Assembly (NCBI GenBank): GCA_033182465.1
Contig: CP137329.1
Location: 1,240,001-1,304,000 of the forward strand
DNA length: 64,000 nt
Source: Sanghuangporus weigelae
Lineage: Eukaryota > Basidiomycota > Agaricomycetes > Hymenochaetales > Hymenochaetaceae
Direction of reading: 5' to 3'
In this document: positions 36,566 to 49,295 of the stretch, piece after piece
Layout of the letters: every line of letters begins with the position of its first letter
Position numbering within the stretch: position 1 is the first letter of the stretch
Made by a program: the position numbers and the translations under genes
The notes under the pieces: generated by a model
Databases searched by the model: none
Told to the model about the DNA's origin: nothing
Seen by the model: only the letters and a program-made list of their open reading frames with translations

Positions 36566-37425
36566 CTATCCTTGGACTTTGACGATGGCCTCGTCGGATG
36601 ATAGCTTAACGAAAGGTTCGATCGTCGGGGTTGGGACAGATACTTCATCGTTCGTAGGAGATGCGGTGGCTTGAGTGTTGGATTCTGCATTAACGGAGGT
36701 ATCTGCCACTTCTGGAATACGTTCCGACGACTCTTCAGGAGTATCGGGGGAAGCAGTCGCTTTTATGGGAGTCTCGTCTTCCGATACCTCTGGCTCCGGA
36801 GACTTCGTCCTCTCAACCACAACTGGCTCAGCATCAGCCACATACTTCGCTTCGGTCGTCTCGTTCGTCTCTGCTTCTTCCGAAGGTGAATCGTCCTCAC
36901 TCTTCTCAGAGGTCAGATCCGCCTCCTTCGCGTCCGCCTCCTTCTCTTCTCCCGCGGGCTCCTTTTCTTTTCCTTTCCCCTTTTTATCTTCCAGCTCAAC
37001 TTCCTTTACGCCCTTCGTAACATGGCGCACGCCCTCCGTGTCCTTCCTAGGCAGACCTGGCGGAGCGCTGACTGCAGGGTCGTCCCCATCCGGCGTCGAG
37101 GTAGCTGTCTCACTCTCATTGTCATGCAATCGCGTCGCGCCAAGCTCATCGACACGTTCATCGTCGTGGGTGTGTCCGCGCGAGCGCTTAGTGAAAGTAC
37201 CGTTCGGAACATCGTCAGAATCATCGCTCATACGTCGCTTGCTTCCAGTCTTAGGCGTCGAAGCCGTGCTCGACGATGCTTATATGGGGCCTCAACGTCA
37301 GCCTCTGCTAGGAATAAGAAATTGCACTTTGCTACTTACCCCCTCCGTCCTCCTCCGCACCTTCCTGCTTCCGATCAAACCTCCCCTTGAACGAGCTCGA
37401 AATCCGGCGTAAGAGCTTATACATC
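36566..37425 (-). CDS. Acidic, disordered protein of unknown function
   Basis: Two minus-strand exons (37425 to about 37341, and 37278-36566) join across an intron of about 62 nt to about 265 residues. The first exon is basic (MYKLLRRISSSFKGRFDRKQ). The second begins with a Ser/Thr/Lys stretch and then becomes very rich in Glu, Asp, Ser, Thr and Pro (for example EVELEDKKGKGKEKEPAGEE). No globular domain or membrane helix is visible. The splice was chosen because the acceptor CATATAAG keeps the frame, whereas nearer AG sites run into stops. It is divergent from Jip5 with about 290 bases between. The function is unknown. Confidence 0.68.
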
Positions 37426-37718
37426 ACGTTCCCAAAGCACAAGATTTCTTTATATTAGAGCAATATCTTATCGCGATGATAGACAAAAACACGAGGAAGC
37501 AATGCTTTGTGGGCGTGACGCGACGTGGTAGATGAACGGGAACCGAAAGGGCGTAACGCAACCCGTGAGTAGTGGATGGATTTTGGACACAGGTCATTGC
37601 CATTTTCGGCCTCCGATGACACGTGTGTACGCGTCGATCTGCATTGTCAAATATGGCACATCTAATCAACCACTGGCAGCCTCAGCTCTGCTTTAACCTT
37701 CATGAACAACTCGTAGAA
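37426..37718. promoter_or_regulatory. Bidirectional promoter region, acidic protein / Jip5
   Basis: A 293-base region lies between divergent start codons. Two upstream ATGs in the Jip5 frame (37623, 37653) lie in it, so the Jip5 start could be earlier. No clear core-promoter motif is seen. Confidence 0.45.
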
Positions 37719-39303
37719 ATGCCAGATATCAGCACAGGAGCTCAAGTATTCGACATTTCATTTCACCCAACAGCGTCTCTGGTATATGTTGGTCTCTTGA
37801 CTGGTGGGATTAATGCTTTCAGCTATGACGAACAAGGCCATGCCGAGGAAAAATTCTCGATTCGTCCTTCAAAGCGTTCGTGCAGAGGGTTAGCGACTAA
37901 CGAGGATGGGTCGCATCTCTTTTCAGTAGGGAAAGGAAAGGCAATGCAGTGAGTTCTGCTCCTATCGTGACTTCAGTTGGAACTCTGATGACTCTCAAGC
38001 ACGATAGATACATCTACTGGGAAAGTTATTGACATGCGAACAGGAATACACCAGTAAGTGCACATCTCCAGCCCATCCGACGCGCTATATATGACTCTCA
38101 TAGACGTGATTATCTAAATTTATAAGATCCCCAATAAACAGGATAAAATACCTTACACCGCGTTTGCTATGTACCGGTGACGATGGCGGTGTTGTGAAGG
38201 TTAGTGAATTCACAGTCCACTCCTGTTTTCTCTGATTCTTGTTTGATGTTCATATGTTTGGTGGAACATAGTTATGGGATCCCCGAAGTCCCGGGGAAAT
38301 TAAATCGTATGACCATCACTTCGACTTCATTTCCGACTTCATGTGGGCCGGGGATAGGAAGCGGCTTGTTGTGACGAGGTGAGTAGTCACTTCACAGACC
38401 CCCACCTACAGAAATGAATTGATTTTTGTTTCATCGATTTAAGTGGAGACGGCACGCTATCGGTCATTGACGTACGTTCGAAGAAACCTGGTCCATTAGC
38501 ACAATCCGAAGATCAAGAAGATGAATTATTATCCATCGCACCTATCCGCGGCGGGGAGAAGACCGTAGTTGGTACCCAGCAAGGCATCCTTTCAGTATTC
38601 AACCGATCAAGCGGCTGGGGAGATTGTGTAGATCGTGTGCCAGGGTGCGTTTTCATCCGTCACCTGCATCCGAGAGTAACACTAACAGCTTGTTAATTTG
38701 TCTACCTACTATAGCCACCCATACTCAATCGACGCGCTCCATCCGCTTCCCTCATCCTACCCATCTTCGCACTCGACGCTTCTTACAGGCTCTTCCGACG
38801 GGTTTCTCCGTGCCGTACAGCTTTTTCCCACAAAACTGCTCGGGATCGTAGCGGACCACGGAGAATTTCCTATCGAGCGTATTGCGATAGACCGGAATGG
38901 AGAAGGCCACTGGGTGGGAAGTGTAGGGCACGATGAGGTGTTGAAGCTGACAGACTTAAGGGAGATTTTTGAGGATGAAGAGGACGAGGAGGATCATGAG
39001 GAGGATCATGAGGAGGATGACAAGGGAGATGAGGAAGATTCCGATGAGGGCAGGGAGGAGAACGGAGCCTTTTCTGCATCAGGTGCTGGCACTGGTGCTA
39101 CTGATAGCGATGAAGACAAAGCTGAGCATCAAGTAGAACTTGGAGCAGATGATTCAGACTCAGATTCAGACGAAGAACCCCAGAAGAAAAAGCGACGAAA
39201 GAAGACTAAAGTTCAAGATCCACTGGAAGCCGGGAGGAAGAAGAAGCGAAAAGCTAGAAATGATGAAGTCTCCGCTGACCCGTCTTTCTTCGCGGACCTT
39301 TGA
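37719..39303 (+). CDS. JIP5: WD40 protein Jip5 (WDR55 homologue), ribosome biogenesis
   Basis: Jip5/WDR55 is a nucleolar WD40 protein needed for ribosome biogenesis. Six exons join in phase (about 37719-37948, 38000-38053, 38127-38199, 38272-38378, 38444-38644, 38715-39303), giving about 417 residues. Motifs include VFDISFHPTASLVYVGLLTG at the start, RIKYLTPRLLCTGDDGGVVK, LWDPRSPGEIKSYDHH, GDGTLSVIDVRSKKPG and HPYSIDALHPLPSS. The C-terminus is a long Asp/Glu tract, then Lys/Arg clusters (KKKRRKK) and FFADL, as in fungal Jip5. The start at 37719 (MPDISTG) was chosen because the conserved propeller begins directly after it; the in-frame ATGs upstream would add 22 or 32 unconserved residues. Confidence 0.93.
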
Positions 39304-39840
39304 CTCACCGATTTAGAGCTTTCGGTTTTCGATTTCACCCTTTGCAATTTACATATCTCTGGATAATGGATGCGTTTATTCTTATGGTATTTTTTTGCAT
39401 CCCACAATCAAAAGGAAGAACAAAATGCAGGATATGGTAATTACTCCGTCAAGAGAAATGGTTTTCGCCGCTATTAATCATTGGATTTCGAGAACCAAGC
39501 AAGCACGGTTCTTGAAACGTGTCAAGACCGTGATGAAACGATGCTCATCACCAAGGATGTTGCAGACTCGTGCGGAACAATGCTCTGAAACTGATTGACT
39601 TGCTTCATCGATGATCTCAGTCCTTGGATGGCCACTAGGTACCGGTTTCAGCTTTATTTTTTTATTCGTGATGTCCTCGATGAATCCCGGAAGATTGATC
39701 TTGCCGTGCTCTGTGAGGTCCGACGTCCTTGGGAGTTGAATTTATATCCGTCTGGTGGGTATAAAGTGCATGTATCTCCTCGACACGTTTTGGAGGTTAT
39801 TCTAGCTTCAAGTCTCTTGCGGCATCTCAAGTAAATAGTA
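39304..39840. other. Intergenic region
   Basis: About 0.5 kb between Jip5 and the first DUF6534 gene. Two short open frames (39395-39598 and 39595-39834) have no recognisable domain. Nothing else is seen. Confidence 0.4.
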
Positions 39841-41030
39841 TGCCGAAGCTAGATGGCACTGTGCGTACTCGGACATATACCCGCCAGCAGTGGAGTTCAT
39901 CTGATGTTTTCTTTTTGGAAATAGTTTGGCTGCTTGCTCTTAGCAGGCTTGTGAGTTCGAGTCATTCCGTTGCAGAACTGTGCTGAGCTGACTATACGCA
40001 ACTCGGATTTAGTCTATCCACTGCGTAAGCTCTAAACAAACTGGTGTATATCCCTCGCTTATCTACTACACTCGTATGTAGCCTTTGGAGTGTCGGCTGC
40101 CTCCAGCTATACCTCCATTACGAAGTACGTTCCATTTGATAGTGCTTCTTCCTTAGGAAATACAATAATGCAACTAACCGGTGTCTCCACGATCAGACAC
40201 CCTCAAGGGACGACAGATTTCGTGAAAAGCTATACGTCTTTTCAATATGGGTCCTCGATACAGTTCACCAGGCCTTAATTCTGAAGACTCTATACGTCTA
40301 TTTTGTCCGGGAGTTTGGAAATTTTCAGTACCTGAATCATTTGCAGCGGTAACAAAGGTCTTACCAACGTATGATTATTCTGACAATTTTTGTCTGTCAG
40401 CTCATTGATTGACATTGCAATTTTTACTGCCGTTATTGACGCTATGGTCCAGATTATTTTCGTCAGGAGGGCGTGGCATCGTGAGTCTCCCGCTAAATTT
40501 CAATTTTCATCAGAAGAGCTAAGCATCTCTAGGGAGCGAGCGAGAAGAACAGGATTCTAACGGGTGCCCTCATCACCGCTGTCCTAGGCCAAGTGGCAGT
40601 CACTATGGTCTACTTCGGACAAGTCTTTAATCTCACACAGCTCACGCAGTTACAAAACGTCTTTAACACAGAACGCATCACGAATGCCATAGTGTTCTTC
40701 ACCGATATCTTCATCGTTATTGTCCTCGTATGCCTATTGTGGAGACATCGCACGGATTCTAAACGGGGTGACACGGTCGTAAAGCGTCTCATCAAGTATA
40801 CAATCAGCACTGGCCTTATGACTGGGGTCTGGGGTCTGCTGTCTCTGATCTTTGTGGAAGCACTTCCTAACACTTTCGTATACCTCATCGCTGATCTTAC
40901 CATCCCAAAACGTGGGTCGTTAACCACCCATCTTAGAGAATCGTTCTAACATTCTTGCATTTTAGTCTACATTAACTGCATGCTTACTTTGTTCGTCGGA
41001 ATATATCTCCGACACAGAGTGTTGAACTAA
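39841..41030 (+). pseudogene. DUF6534-family seven-helix membrane protein, apparent frameshift in helix 1
   Basis: Agaricomycete DUF6534 proteins are multi-pass membrane proteins of unknown role. Exons recognised by family motifs are: one ending at 40124 with GCLQLYLHYE; 40197-40348 (FSIWVLDTVHQALILKTLYV); 40401-40480 (SLIDIAIFTAVIDAMVQIIF); 40537-40911 (NRILTGALITAVLGQVAVTM, LIKYTISTGLMTGVWGLLSL); and 40966-41030 (YINCMLTLFVGIYLRHR). All joins from 40124 onward are in phase with GT-AG sites. A possible start is MPKLDGT at 39841, but helix 1 changes frame near 40091-40098, where an FGV stretch and GCLQ lie in different frames. So this is either a young pseudogene or a sequence error. A second, better-preserved family member lies at 55636-57995. 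Confidence 0.68.
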
Positions 41031-41676
41031 TTCCTGACTTAGACTGAACGCTCGCTCGAATCTTCAAAGGACCCTGGGCGATCTAGAATGCAGCTTCTTT
41101 GATCGAGAGAGCCTCCCCGTTCAGTTTGCTCTTAAGAGTTCCCCAAATCCATTTTCACCTTATTTAGTAGTATGTATTCGTCGTCCCACCGCAAACAAAA
41201 TTTGAACCTGACACACTTTCGTCTAGACGCCGAGACGAAGGCGATATACTTCTTGATTCATGTACAATATGTTTCTGAAACGGTGTTGCTATTGTGTGCT
41301 CGCACTTTCCGGATGTCTTGCAAGGCCTCCGCCTCTAACGCAGCAACCTATCAGTCGAAGTTCGGTACTCTACAATGTCAAATTAAAGCATGTAAGTTGA
41401 ATAGAAATCCCAACATTACTTTCTGATTTACATCAAAAGTACTTCCGAGCATTACATCCGGTCCATACATTGAGCAGTGGATCAGCGACATATAGTTCAG
41501 ACATTACTCTTCGAGAGAACAGAGGAAGACGACAGCGCGAGCAACGAAGCATATGAATAAAAAATAAAATGAGGTTTCCGATATTGACAGGTCATGAACG
41601 TTGATAAGGGTGCTGGTGCAGACTGAATGATAAACATGTCTAAGGGATAGAGTTCGGCCAGAATTCCAAAAACCCT
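41031..41676. other. Intergenic region
   Basis: About 0.65 kb between the DUF6534 gene and the converging SCC3 gene. No gene, repeat or RNA was recognised. Confidence 0.4.
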
Positions 41677-44600
41677 TTAATGTCGAACCCTTTTTCGGCG
41701 AATTACAATTTCGTCGGCTTGCGTTGGTTCGGGAGAAGTATTACCGCCAGGAGATACCAAGGCAGCCACTTCTTGAGTGGAACCGAGCCCGACATCGGGT
41801 GAAAGAGCGCGCTTCCTCCCAGGAGTCCTCTTCGCAGGCGTGGATTCGAGTCGAGAAGGCGATGGAGGTCGGACAAGGGACGCAGAGGTGCCATTGACGG
41901 AGTGCCGAGTCTGAGTTGGCTGTGGCTCTGGTTCTGGCAAACGCTCGTCCTCTGTCAGTTCCGTCAGTTCCGATTGAGTGCCATCTGCACCGTTTTGCGA
42001 CGGCTGCTTCCTGAATGCAGGTCTTGGTCGGACCTTACGAGCAGTTGGTTGACTTGCAACGCCATTCGTTTCAATGATGTCATCAACTTCAACTTCTTCG
42101 TCACCAGAGGATACGAAGTCATTGCTCTTCGCTCCGCCAGGGCCAGCTTTCCCGGCTTTCTTCGAATGACCTGATGGATCTCTGTCACCACTACGACGTT
42201 GCTTGTCAGAGAGACAGTGCGTACCTTTCTCCTTTGTTGAAGCAGTAGAAAGCCTCTTCTCATAAGCACGATAAGGTTCCCACGCTTTCGACGTTGGAGG
42301 TATCTCAATATGAAGCATCGCAAGGTCTTGATCAAGATGTGCTTTGCTACAGAGCGAGCTAAGTTTGCGTAGCCTGCGTTAATCGAAGTAGAGTAATCAC
42401 GTACATATTTAACGCGTCTCTGGCATCAATGCCCACAAGCAGATGCTGAAGTACCTTGAAGAACAGAATCGACTTATTCCGTCCTCGCTTATTTTTCATT
42501 GTCTCATAAGCTGAAATCTTCTTCGTAATCCACGACAGGAGCGTCGTATGGATCTCAACGATGTATTCGCTCGCAAGCTTTCTGATGACGGACAATTGAG
42601 CTCCGCGCATGATCAAACAAGGCGCTAGAGCTTTGGCTAGACCTAATGCGTGTTGTTCGGTTTCCACAATACGATCCAGTACCAGAGTGAAAGACTGGTA
42701 GGGTATAATCAACTTTCAACGCGCGAAGAAACTGAAAGGGCCACATACCTCTCTTAATGAATCAACGATAACTTCTACAACCAACTTCCCGTTGTCCTTA
42801 GCCATGCCTTCTTCTCGAAGAATGTCGACCATCAGTCTCGTTGATAAGTCGACGGCTGAGCCCAGCCGACCATAATGTGCCAGAAGCAAAGCGCCGTGTC
42901 TCGCGTGGATAACACCCGCCTTCAAAGCACGAAGGAAGGACGTCAAAGTAGCATTAAGAACATACTCTTGCTCTAGCAATGCTCGACTCTTTATCACTAT
43001 CAAGGTGCTAAATTCAGCCACAGTCGATAAAGAGTTGTAATAGCTCTCACCATTCACATCTTCCTCGTGGTCCACCTTCTTTCCTTTCCCCTTCGCACCA
43101 CGAGTCTTCTTTTCTGAAGTTTCGGGGGCGCTGTCGGTACCAGAATCGCTGCCAGCATCGCTTTCTTCGTGACGAGTAGGACGGTCACCTTCTAACTCTT
43201 CGGCGTACCGTTCAATCTCAGCCTGCACAAAGCCCGCACACCGGTATTGCATTTCATCACCCATAGATAAAGCCAGTGGAGCAAGTGGAGTCTCGACCTG
43301 CTCTATCCCCTCTGAACTCGCAGAGAATAGGGTGTACAGAGTTAACAGATTTTGAAAAGCCTATGTCTATTATTAGCAACTTTCACGGTTGCAACGGCAA
43401 AAATGAAAACTCACAGCTCTCCGCACCCCCAGTAAAGTATTCGACTGCGTTCCGACTGCGTACTCGGTAAGTTTCTCAAGAAGTATGTCCCTTTGTTCAC
43501 GAAGGGCTTCTTGTAATTGCTCCTTGTCGGAAGAATCTTGTGCGCGAATGAAGTGTCTTGCCTTCCAGATAATATGGAGTGATAGCAGCTGTAAAGCACG
43601 CTCGACCATCTAAGTCAAGACATCAGATCGGATTCATGGCGAACTGACAATTATATCGCACCAGCTCCTCTTCTTTGTAACCCAGACGACCCCTTTCCGC
43701 TAAAGCACAGATGATATCCCAAGCACTACTCTGTTTGCCACCTTCATCCTCTTCCATCCAAGCTGTTAAGTCTCGAGAGCCAGCTAGAGCGCATATACGA
43801 GCGCAGATGGCGCCTAGGACATGAGCCTCATCATCGCTGAAGGTGGCAACTTCAAGCTCATCTCTACCGCCTACGGCATCCCTTAGAGTTGTCGCAAGCT
43901 CATCCTCTAGCTCAAGAATCTTCGTGCTGTTTGCATTTGACAAACTCGTTGCCACCATGAAGTGTCTGATGGCTGCAATGGAGTTTGCCAAGACCGTCGG
44001 GGACGCATGAGTGAGAAATTGCTTCGAGACATCATCCCAGAGAGACTCGTATGCCTGAGAATGCTCAGTCACCTGATCAAGGTTAACGGTGAGATGTCTT
44101 TGAAAACGTACCGTAACCATTCGCATCTCAAGGTATAGATCCATATTCATCAGCTCTGGGATAAGTAAGACGTTTGCTATTCGACTCTCGTCAGTCTGGT
44201 GCTTTGCAATTAATCTCGGTAGAGCGTTAATCAGCTCCCTGGTGATCTCTGAGGCCACCGCCTCGTCTTCGCCCTTACGCAATCATTAGCCTCACTGCAT
44301 GCGAAGACAAGTTATCACAAACCTTCTTCCCAAATACCGCTACGGCTCTAGCTTTGCGCAGTGCCGCGACGAAAACATCCAGAAGAATAGCCTCTTCAGC
44401 TTCCTCAAGTCTCCAAGCCTCATCAACAAGTGCATCATCCACAACTCTTTTGGTCTTTTTCCGACGAGTAGATACCGGTGTACCGCCTTGCGATGGGTCA
44501 GTCCCGGCTGAGTGATCAAGCAAGAGCAAGTCCAGCATGGCCTCCCAGTCATCAACAATCTCGACTTCTTCCCAGAGTGCCTCAACTGCCAAGGCTATAC

Positions 44601-46466
44601 GACTCTTTTGCTCGGTTGAAGAGGCAACGCTCCTTTCTGGTCCAGTTGCGCTCGGCCCATCATCTTGAGAACTTGATTCTCCGTCCAGATCCTCTCCGCT
44701 CTCAGCGCTGGCACGATCTAACAATCTTCCCCATTGCACAAGCAGCTGAGCAAGTGCCTTTAATCCAGCTCTCTTCTTTTCCTTTTCTGAAGGATTCTTC
44801 TTCCCGACAAGTCGTTGCTCAGTCGCATCGTCCCAAACACCGCGCACAAAACTGCTCACAGCGCGACGGACTTTTGCATCCTTATCGAATACAAGAAGGC
44901 ATAAAGATGCACGTTGTGATTCATCGAGCAGGCCATGAGCATCGACCGCACTTAGAACTTGTACGACTGCCACCCTGACGGGAATCTCGGTGTCTCCAGT
45001 CGCCATCTCCACCAATCGTGGCTTGAACCGTTCTGTGAAAGACTGAAGGGACACGAAATAGTCTTCCTTTGCGTAAAGCGAAACGAGTGCTCTAACGGCT
45101 TCTAGTCTGACATGATTGTTGGCGTCGGAGAGCACCCAGCCGATGTATCGTAGATATTGATTGTCGAGGAAATGAGCTGGAAATCGTTTGAGCCATTCGC
45201 CCATAGCGTGCACACATTCAGCGCGTATGCTAGGATCGAGATCCCGATAACGATGGATGAATACACCATCGAAAAACTCCTTCAGAAACTCTGAAAGTTT
45301 TGCGCGACGATCCTTCACCTCCTTCGCCTTGATCTCAAACTCTTTTTCCCGGCCACTCGCGGCACCCTTTGCACCCTTACGCCTCCGTTCACCGTCTCGC
45401 TGACGTGTAACCAGCTCTGCCTCTTTCTCAACTTCAGCGGCAACGTCACACAGAGCGGTCTCAATCTCTAGTGCTATGACAGTTGCCGTATGTCGGAAAC
45501 TTCGGAGCTGGGAAGAGGACATCGCAATAACCCACGCCTGGATTGTCATCAACAAGTCTGACGAGTACAAAGTTCCCATCTCTGCGGAAGCTTGGACGAG
45601 ACGCGTCAGGAATTCGGATAATGATTTGCGGAATTTCTTGAACATTGGGTGTTTTGAGGTGAGGGGGTAAGTCGGAGCTTCGTCCTTAAGATAGACAAAT
45701 CAACATTTACATAGAACATTCACAAGCGATAATATACGAACCTCCTTTAGGGCTTCTGTGAAGTCGTCAAGAGCATCGACTATACCGTCATAGTCTACAG
45801 CTCTATCGGCGTCGACAGATTCGTTAGAGCCACATGTCCGCAGAATACAAGTTATCAGATCGGCTAAAGCGGGTCCTGGCGCTTGTTGAAACGAATCTAA
45901 GAAGTCCTCGACTGTGGACTGTAATGCCGCTGCAGGGTTCATGATTGAATCTGGGACCGAGTCAGGCAAAAGCTACTGACAAGAAGTTGGAGTCGGACGC
46001 GTACTGAATAAGGTATTATCATCAGAAATCTTAGCCTCGGCTGGAACTCTTGCAGTCGCTGCCGCCCCCTCTTTCGGTTTCCGCCCTCTACGCGTCGGGG
46101 CCTTGCCTGTTTCATCGATAGGTTTCGCCCGCCGGGGTTTCTTGGGAGCAGGTGGTCCACGCGCCCTCGCCTTTCCTTTCGCGCCCGTCTTAGACTTCCG
46201 CGTTCCGACATACTCGTCTTCCTCATCAGAGTCACCAGGGACGGGCACGTCCACGTCGCTGAGCTGTTGGTCATCGTCCGCGTCGCCGACGCGTTTCCTC
46301 TTGCTCGGCGATGCTATAAACCCGATTAACAATCAAAACTGATGCAAAAACACGCGTGACACGTACACAAAACGAATGGCTGGGCGACTTTCTTCTCTCT
46401 CGTTGAACGACGCGGCGGCGCAGTGCGCTCAGCGTCAGAGATGGTCATGGTTGTCGTCAGAGACAT
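41677..46466 (-). CDS. SCC3: Cohesin subunit SCC3/STAG
   Basis: SCC3/STAG binds the Scc1 kleisin and DNA and is needed for sister-chromatid cohesion. The gene has roughly ten exons on the minus strand. The N-terminus at 46466 (MSLTTTMTISDAERTAP) is followed by a basic disordered tail with nuclear-import-like runs (SPSKRKR, KKPRRAK). The STAG region begins near 45960 (MNPAAALQSTVEDFLDSFQQ). The stromalin conservative domain is clear at about 45300-45050 (FFDGVFIHRYRDLDPSIRAE, WLKRFPAHFLDNQYLRYIGW, SDANNHVRLEAVRAL), and HEAT-like helices continue to about 42400. The C-terminal 200 residues are disordered, with Glu-rich and Lys/Arg-rich parts ending in RRKRVRH. The size is similar to other fungal SCC3 proteins and no break was seen. 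Confidence 0.94.
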
Positions 46467-46839
46467 GGCTAAACACGGTCAAAACGCGTCGCGTGTTTCC
46501 CCCCTCTAGCCACCACGAGACTTGTATTCGTGAGAAAGTGTTTCTGTGAAGTAATCATTATGTTATTGGCGCCAATCATTACTGTATTTTACTCCGCTGA
46601 AACTCCGCACAATAGAATGTTTGCGTCCATGACTCGACTCTACATGGTGGGTCTACAGGTAAGCATAGCAATGCATAGTAGCATATTTCACTTTCGATAT
46701 GCTTCACAACCAAGAGCATGAATACTGAAGGTGGCACTCAGCATTACGATTAATGCTCAACTAAGATTATGCATTTGAGTGCAAACCGCAGAAACAAGGC
46801 AGACTTCATCCTCCGACTCCGATGCTTGGTACTACACGT
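46467..46839. other. Intergenic region
   Basis: About 0.37 kb between the SCC3 start and the end of the metallophosphatase gene. It should carry the SCC3 promoter. Nothing else is seen. Confidence 0.4.
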
Positions 46840-49295
46840 CTAACTCCAAGCCTCCTGAGCGAACACGCCTAAAACCTGGTTACTCAACAAGTTATGATAA
46901 AGGCCAATATCATCCTCCATATAGACCTTCCCACTACCACTTTCAGCCTCCAGGTCGTTAGTTATCTCCAAGACGTCCTCGGCGATGAAGTTGACAAAGA
47001 CAACATCAATTGGCATGCTGTCGGATGTGACATTAAGAGGAGCGGCAGTCGAAGGAGAATCGATGGAAGAGATGTATCCGGGTGTAGGGAAGAATGGGAG
47101 TGCGGTATGAGGCGTGTCGTCCCCAATTCCCGGGCAAGACTTTATGCATTCAGTATAAGATTCAGCAAACCAGTTGAACCTCGATGGAGGGAAACATGAA
47201 ACGTACATCTGTAGTGACATATCCCATAGTCGAAACGATATCGGTCGTGTTATCGGCTCTCCTATCCAACTCGAGTTCTCTCGCTCTTGCAACTTCTCTT
47301 GCATACATCTCCTCAAGCCATTTGTTATATATCATTTCCACGTCTCCTCTTTTGTACATTTCTTCCATCCGCTTCTTCTTCCACTCTAGGCCCCGCTTCC
47401 TCAGGTCAGAGCCCTCAACGTTCAAAACAGCTAGAACCTGTTTCGCTATGCCGTAACTCACGTTCGACAAGAACCAGAACTCATTAGTAAAGGGAGAAGC
47501 CGTGAGCTCGTCGTTTCTTGTAAATGGTCCCCCGAAAATGTCGAATCGCTGCGAGCCAGAATTCGTTAGGAACAGCGCTGGTATGCCTTCGCCAATGCGG
47601 GTATTGTTAACGGCAAGTGCAATAGGGACGGCCTGTTCAACGAAAAGCGTGAGTGACGAACCATTACTTGGATATGGATCTCTATGAATACAAATCACTC
47701 TCTTAGTATAAATCCAAGTCTGGCAAGTATACGCAAGACTTACCGTGAGATCGTATAATCTCTTGGAGCGTTTCCATATACAAAGTTCAAATCATAGTCA
47801 TCCGCGAGTTCTTCAAGGCCACGAGTTATCGACTGGCCATACCAAGTCTCGAAGGTACGGTTGTTCTGGTCAGCATGGTACTAAGTATCAAGGATAATCG
47901 AAAGTCAGAGCTGAGCCATTTGGTCGAAGTAGGGGACGGAGTTGATTTAATAAGATGGAAGTTTGGATCATGAAGTACCTCATATGTGAGTCGATTTGCG
48001 TCAAGATACCGACGCGAGAATGTAAGGTTACCACTACTGGAAGATTCCTTATTGTCAAACTTGACGCCTTTGGGAGAGCGTCAGTTCTGAATATGCAGCG
48101 CAGTGTGGTGATGTACTCACTCATCCAGCCTGCAAAGATACCTGTCAGATGACCGCCAAAATGAGCAGAGCAAGTGCGTACCAATAGTTTCCATGTAGCG
48201 TCCGCTAGCAAGAGCCATCGATCGACCGTCAAGCTGTACTGAACAGGAAGAGAAATCAGTGATCACTACAGTACGTAAATATGATGAGAACTCACCGCAG
48301 TCCCTGACATGCGCATGCCCTCCGAAGATGAGAATAGGTGTAGTCGGATGAATAGCACGAATGGCGTCGAACACGATTGGCCAGTTATCTTCTGAAACAG
48401 GCATGTGTCCAACAAGTAGGAATAAGTCCGGCTCTTCCTCGATCGCTTCAGCAAACTAAATCATATCAGGACTCTGCAGTAAATGAGATAAGAGGAAGAA
48501 GGGAGGAAACATACCCATTGCTCCTTGATCATATCTTCGACGGGTTGGACATTCGTGCCGTCATCAAACCCTGTAAAATCAAACAGCACACCAAGACTGG
48601 TCACTCTCCTTCCCATGAGAGTCTTGAATTTGGCAAACCGAGAGCCGACAGGTACGTTCACAGTCTGGGAAGAATTGGAAGGTTCTGGAACAGTGATGTT
48701 GACATTAGATGAGAGGTACCGGCCCTTCCAGTGCGGTGCGAAATCGGAATACATGTCGAAGGTGTTATTATAAATGTAGAGCTCATGGTTGCCGATTGCG
48801 AGGGCATCATATGGAAGCCTCTTCAGAAACTGGTTCGACTGTGGTTCAAGCTTAGCATACTCTTATAGCCGTCATGCAAGGCGAAATGCTCACGTCATGG
48901 CCATCAATCGTGCCTGGCGGGGACCCATCAGACAATCCCGTTCCGTCGTGGATATCACCCGAGTCGACCAAAAGAAGATCCACCCTCTTCTTCAACGCAA
49001 TCTCCTGCATATGCCGAACGAAGTCTGCAAAGTCACCAAATGTGCCAGAGTAGTTGGGTTCCGGAGGCGAGGGCTCCTGGTGTCCAAGAAGCCAGCCGTG
49101 CGTGTCGGTAGTGTGCAGGACGTTGAGGTCACCCCATTCAAGTGGACGTGTCGGGGCTGCAATAGTCCAACCCAACCCAAGAGATGGCGATGGCGAACCG
49201 AACCCTCGCTTTGCGAGCAGGTGAACATGCTCATCGCCGCAGGCACGCACGAAGGGAACAGAGCTTGCTAGAACGAATCCCAGGTTGATCAACAT
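46840..49295 (-). CDS. Secreted metallophosphatase, 5'-nucleotidase-like (copy 1)
   Basis: This calcineurin-type metallophosphoesterase resembles the yeast YHR202W / 5'-nucleotidase group and is probably exported. A signal-like N-terminus ([20 protein letters not shown]) is followed by the metal-site motifs in order: [50 protein letters not shown] and [11 protein letters not shown]. The C-terminal half includes [46 protein letters not shown] and a tail ending [10 protein letters not shown]. The gene is split by about seven short introns with GT-AG sites. The substrate is unknown. A paralogue begins at 62810 in the same orientation. No membrane anchor is seen in the last exon read here. Confidence 0.9.

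Noticed and set aside
39930-39980. Possible tRNA B box (GAGTTCGAGTC)
   Set aside because: No matching A box or cloverleaf could be built at the right spacing. No tRNA elsewhere in the window was convincing either.
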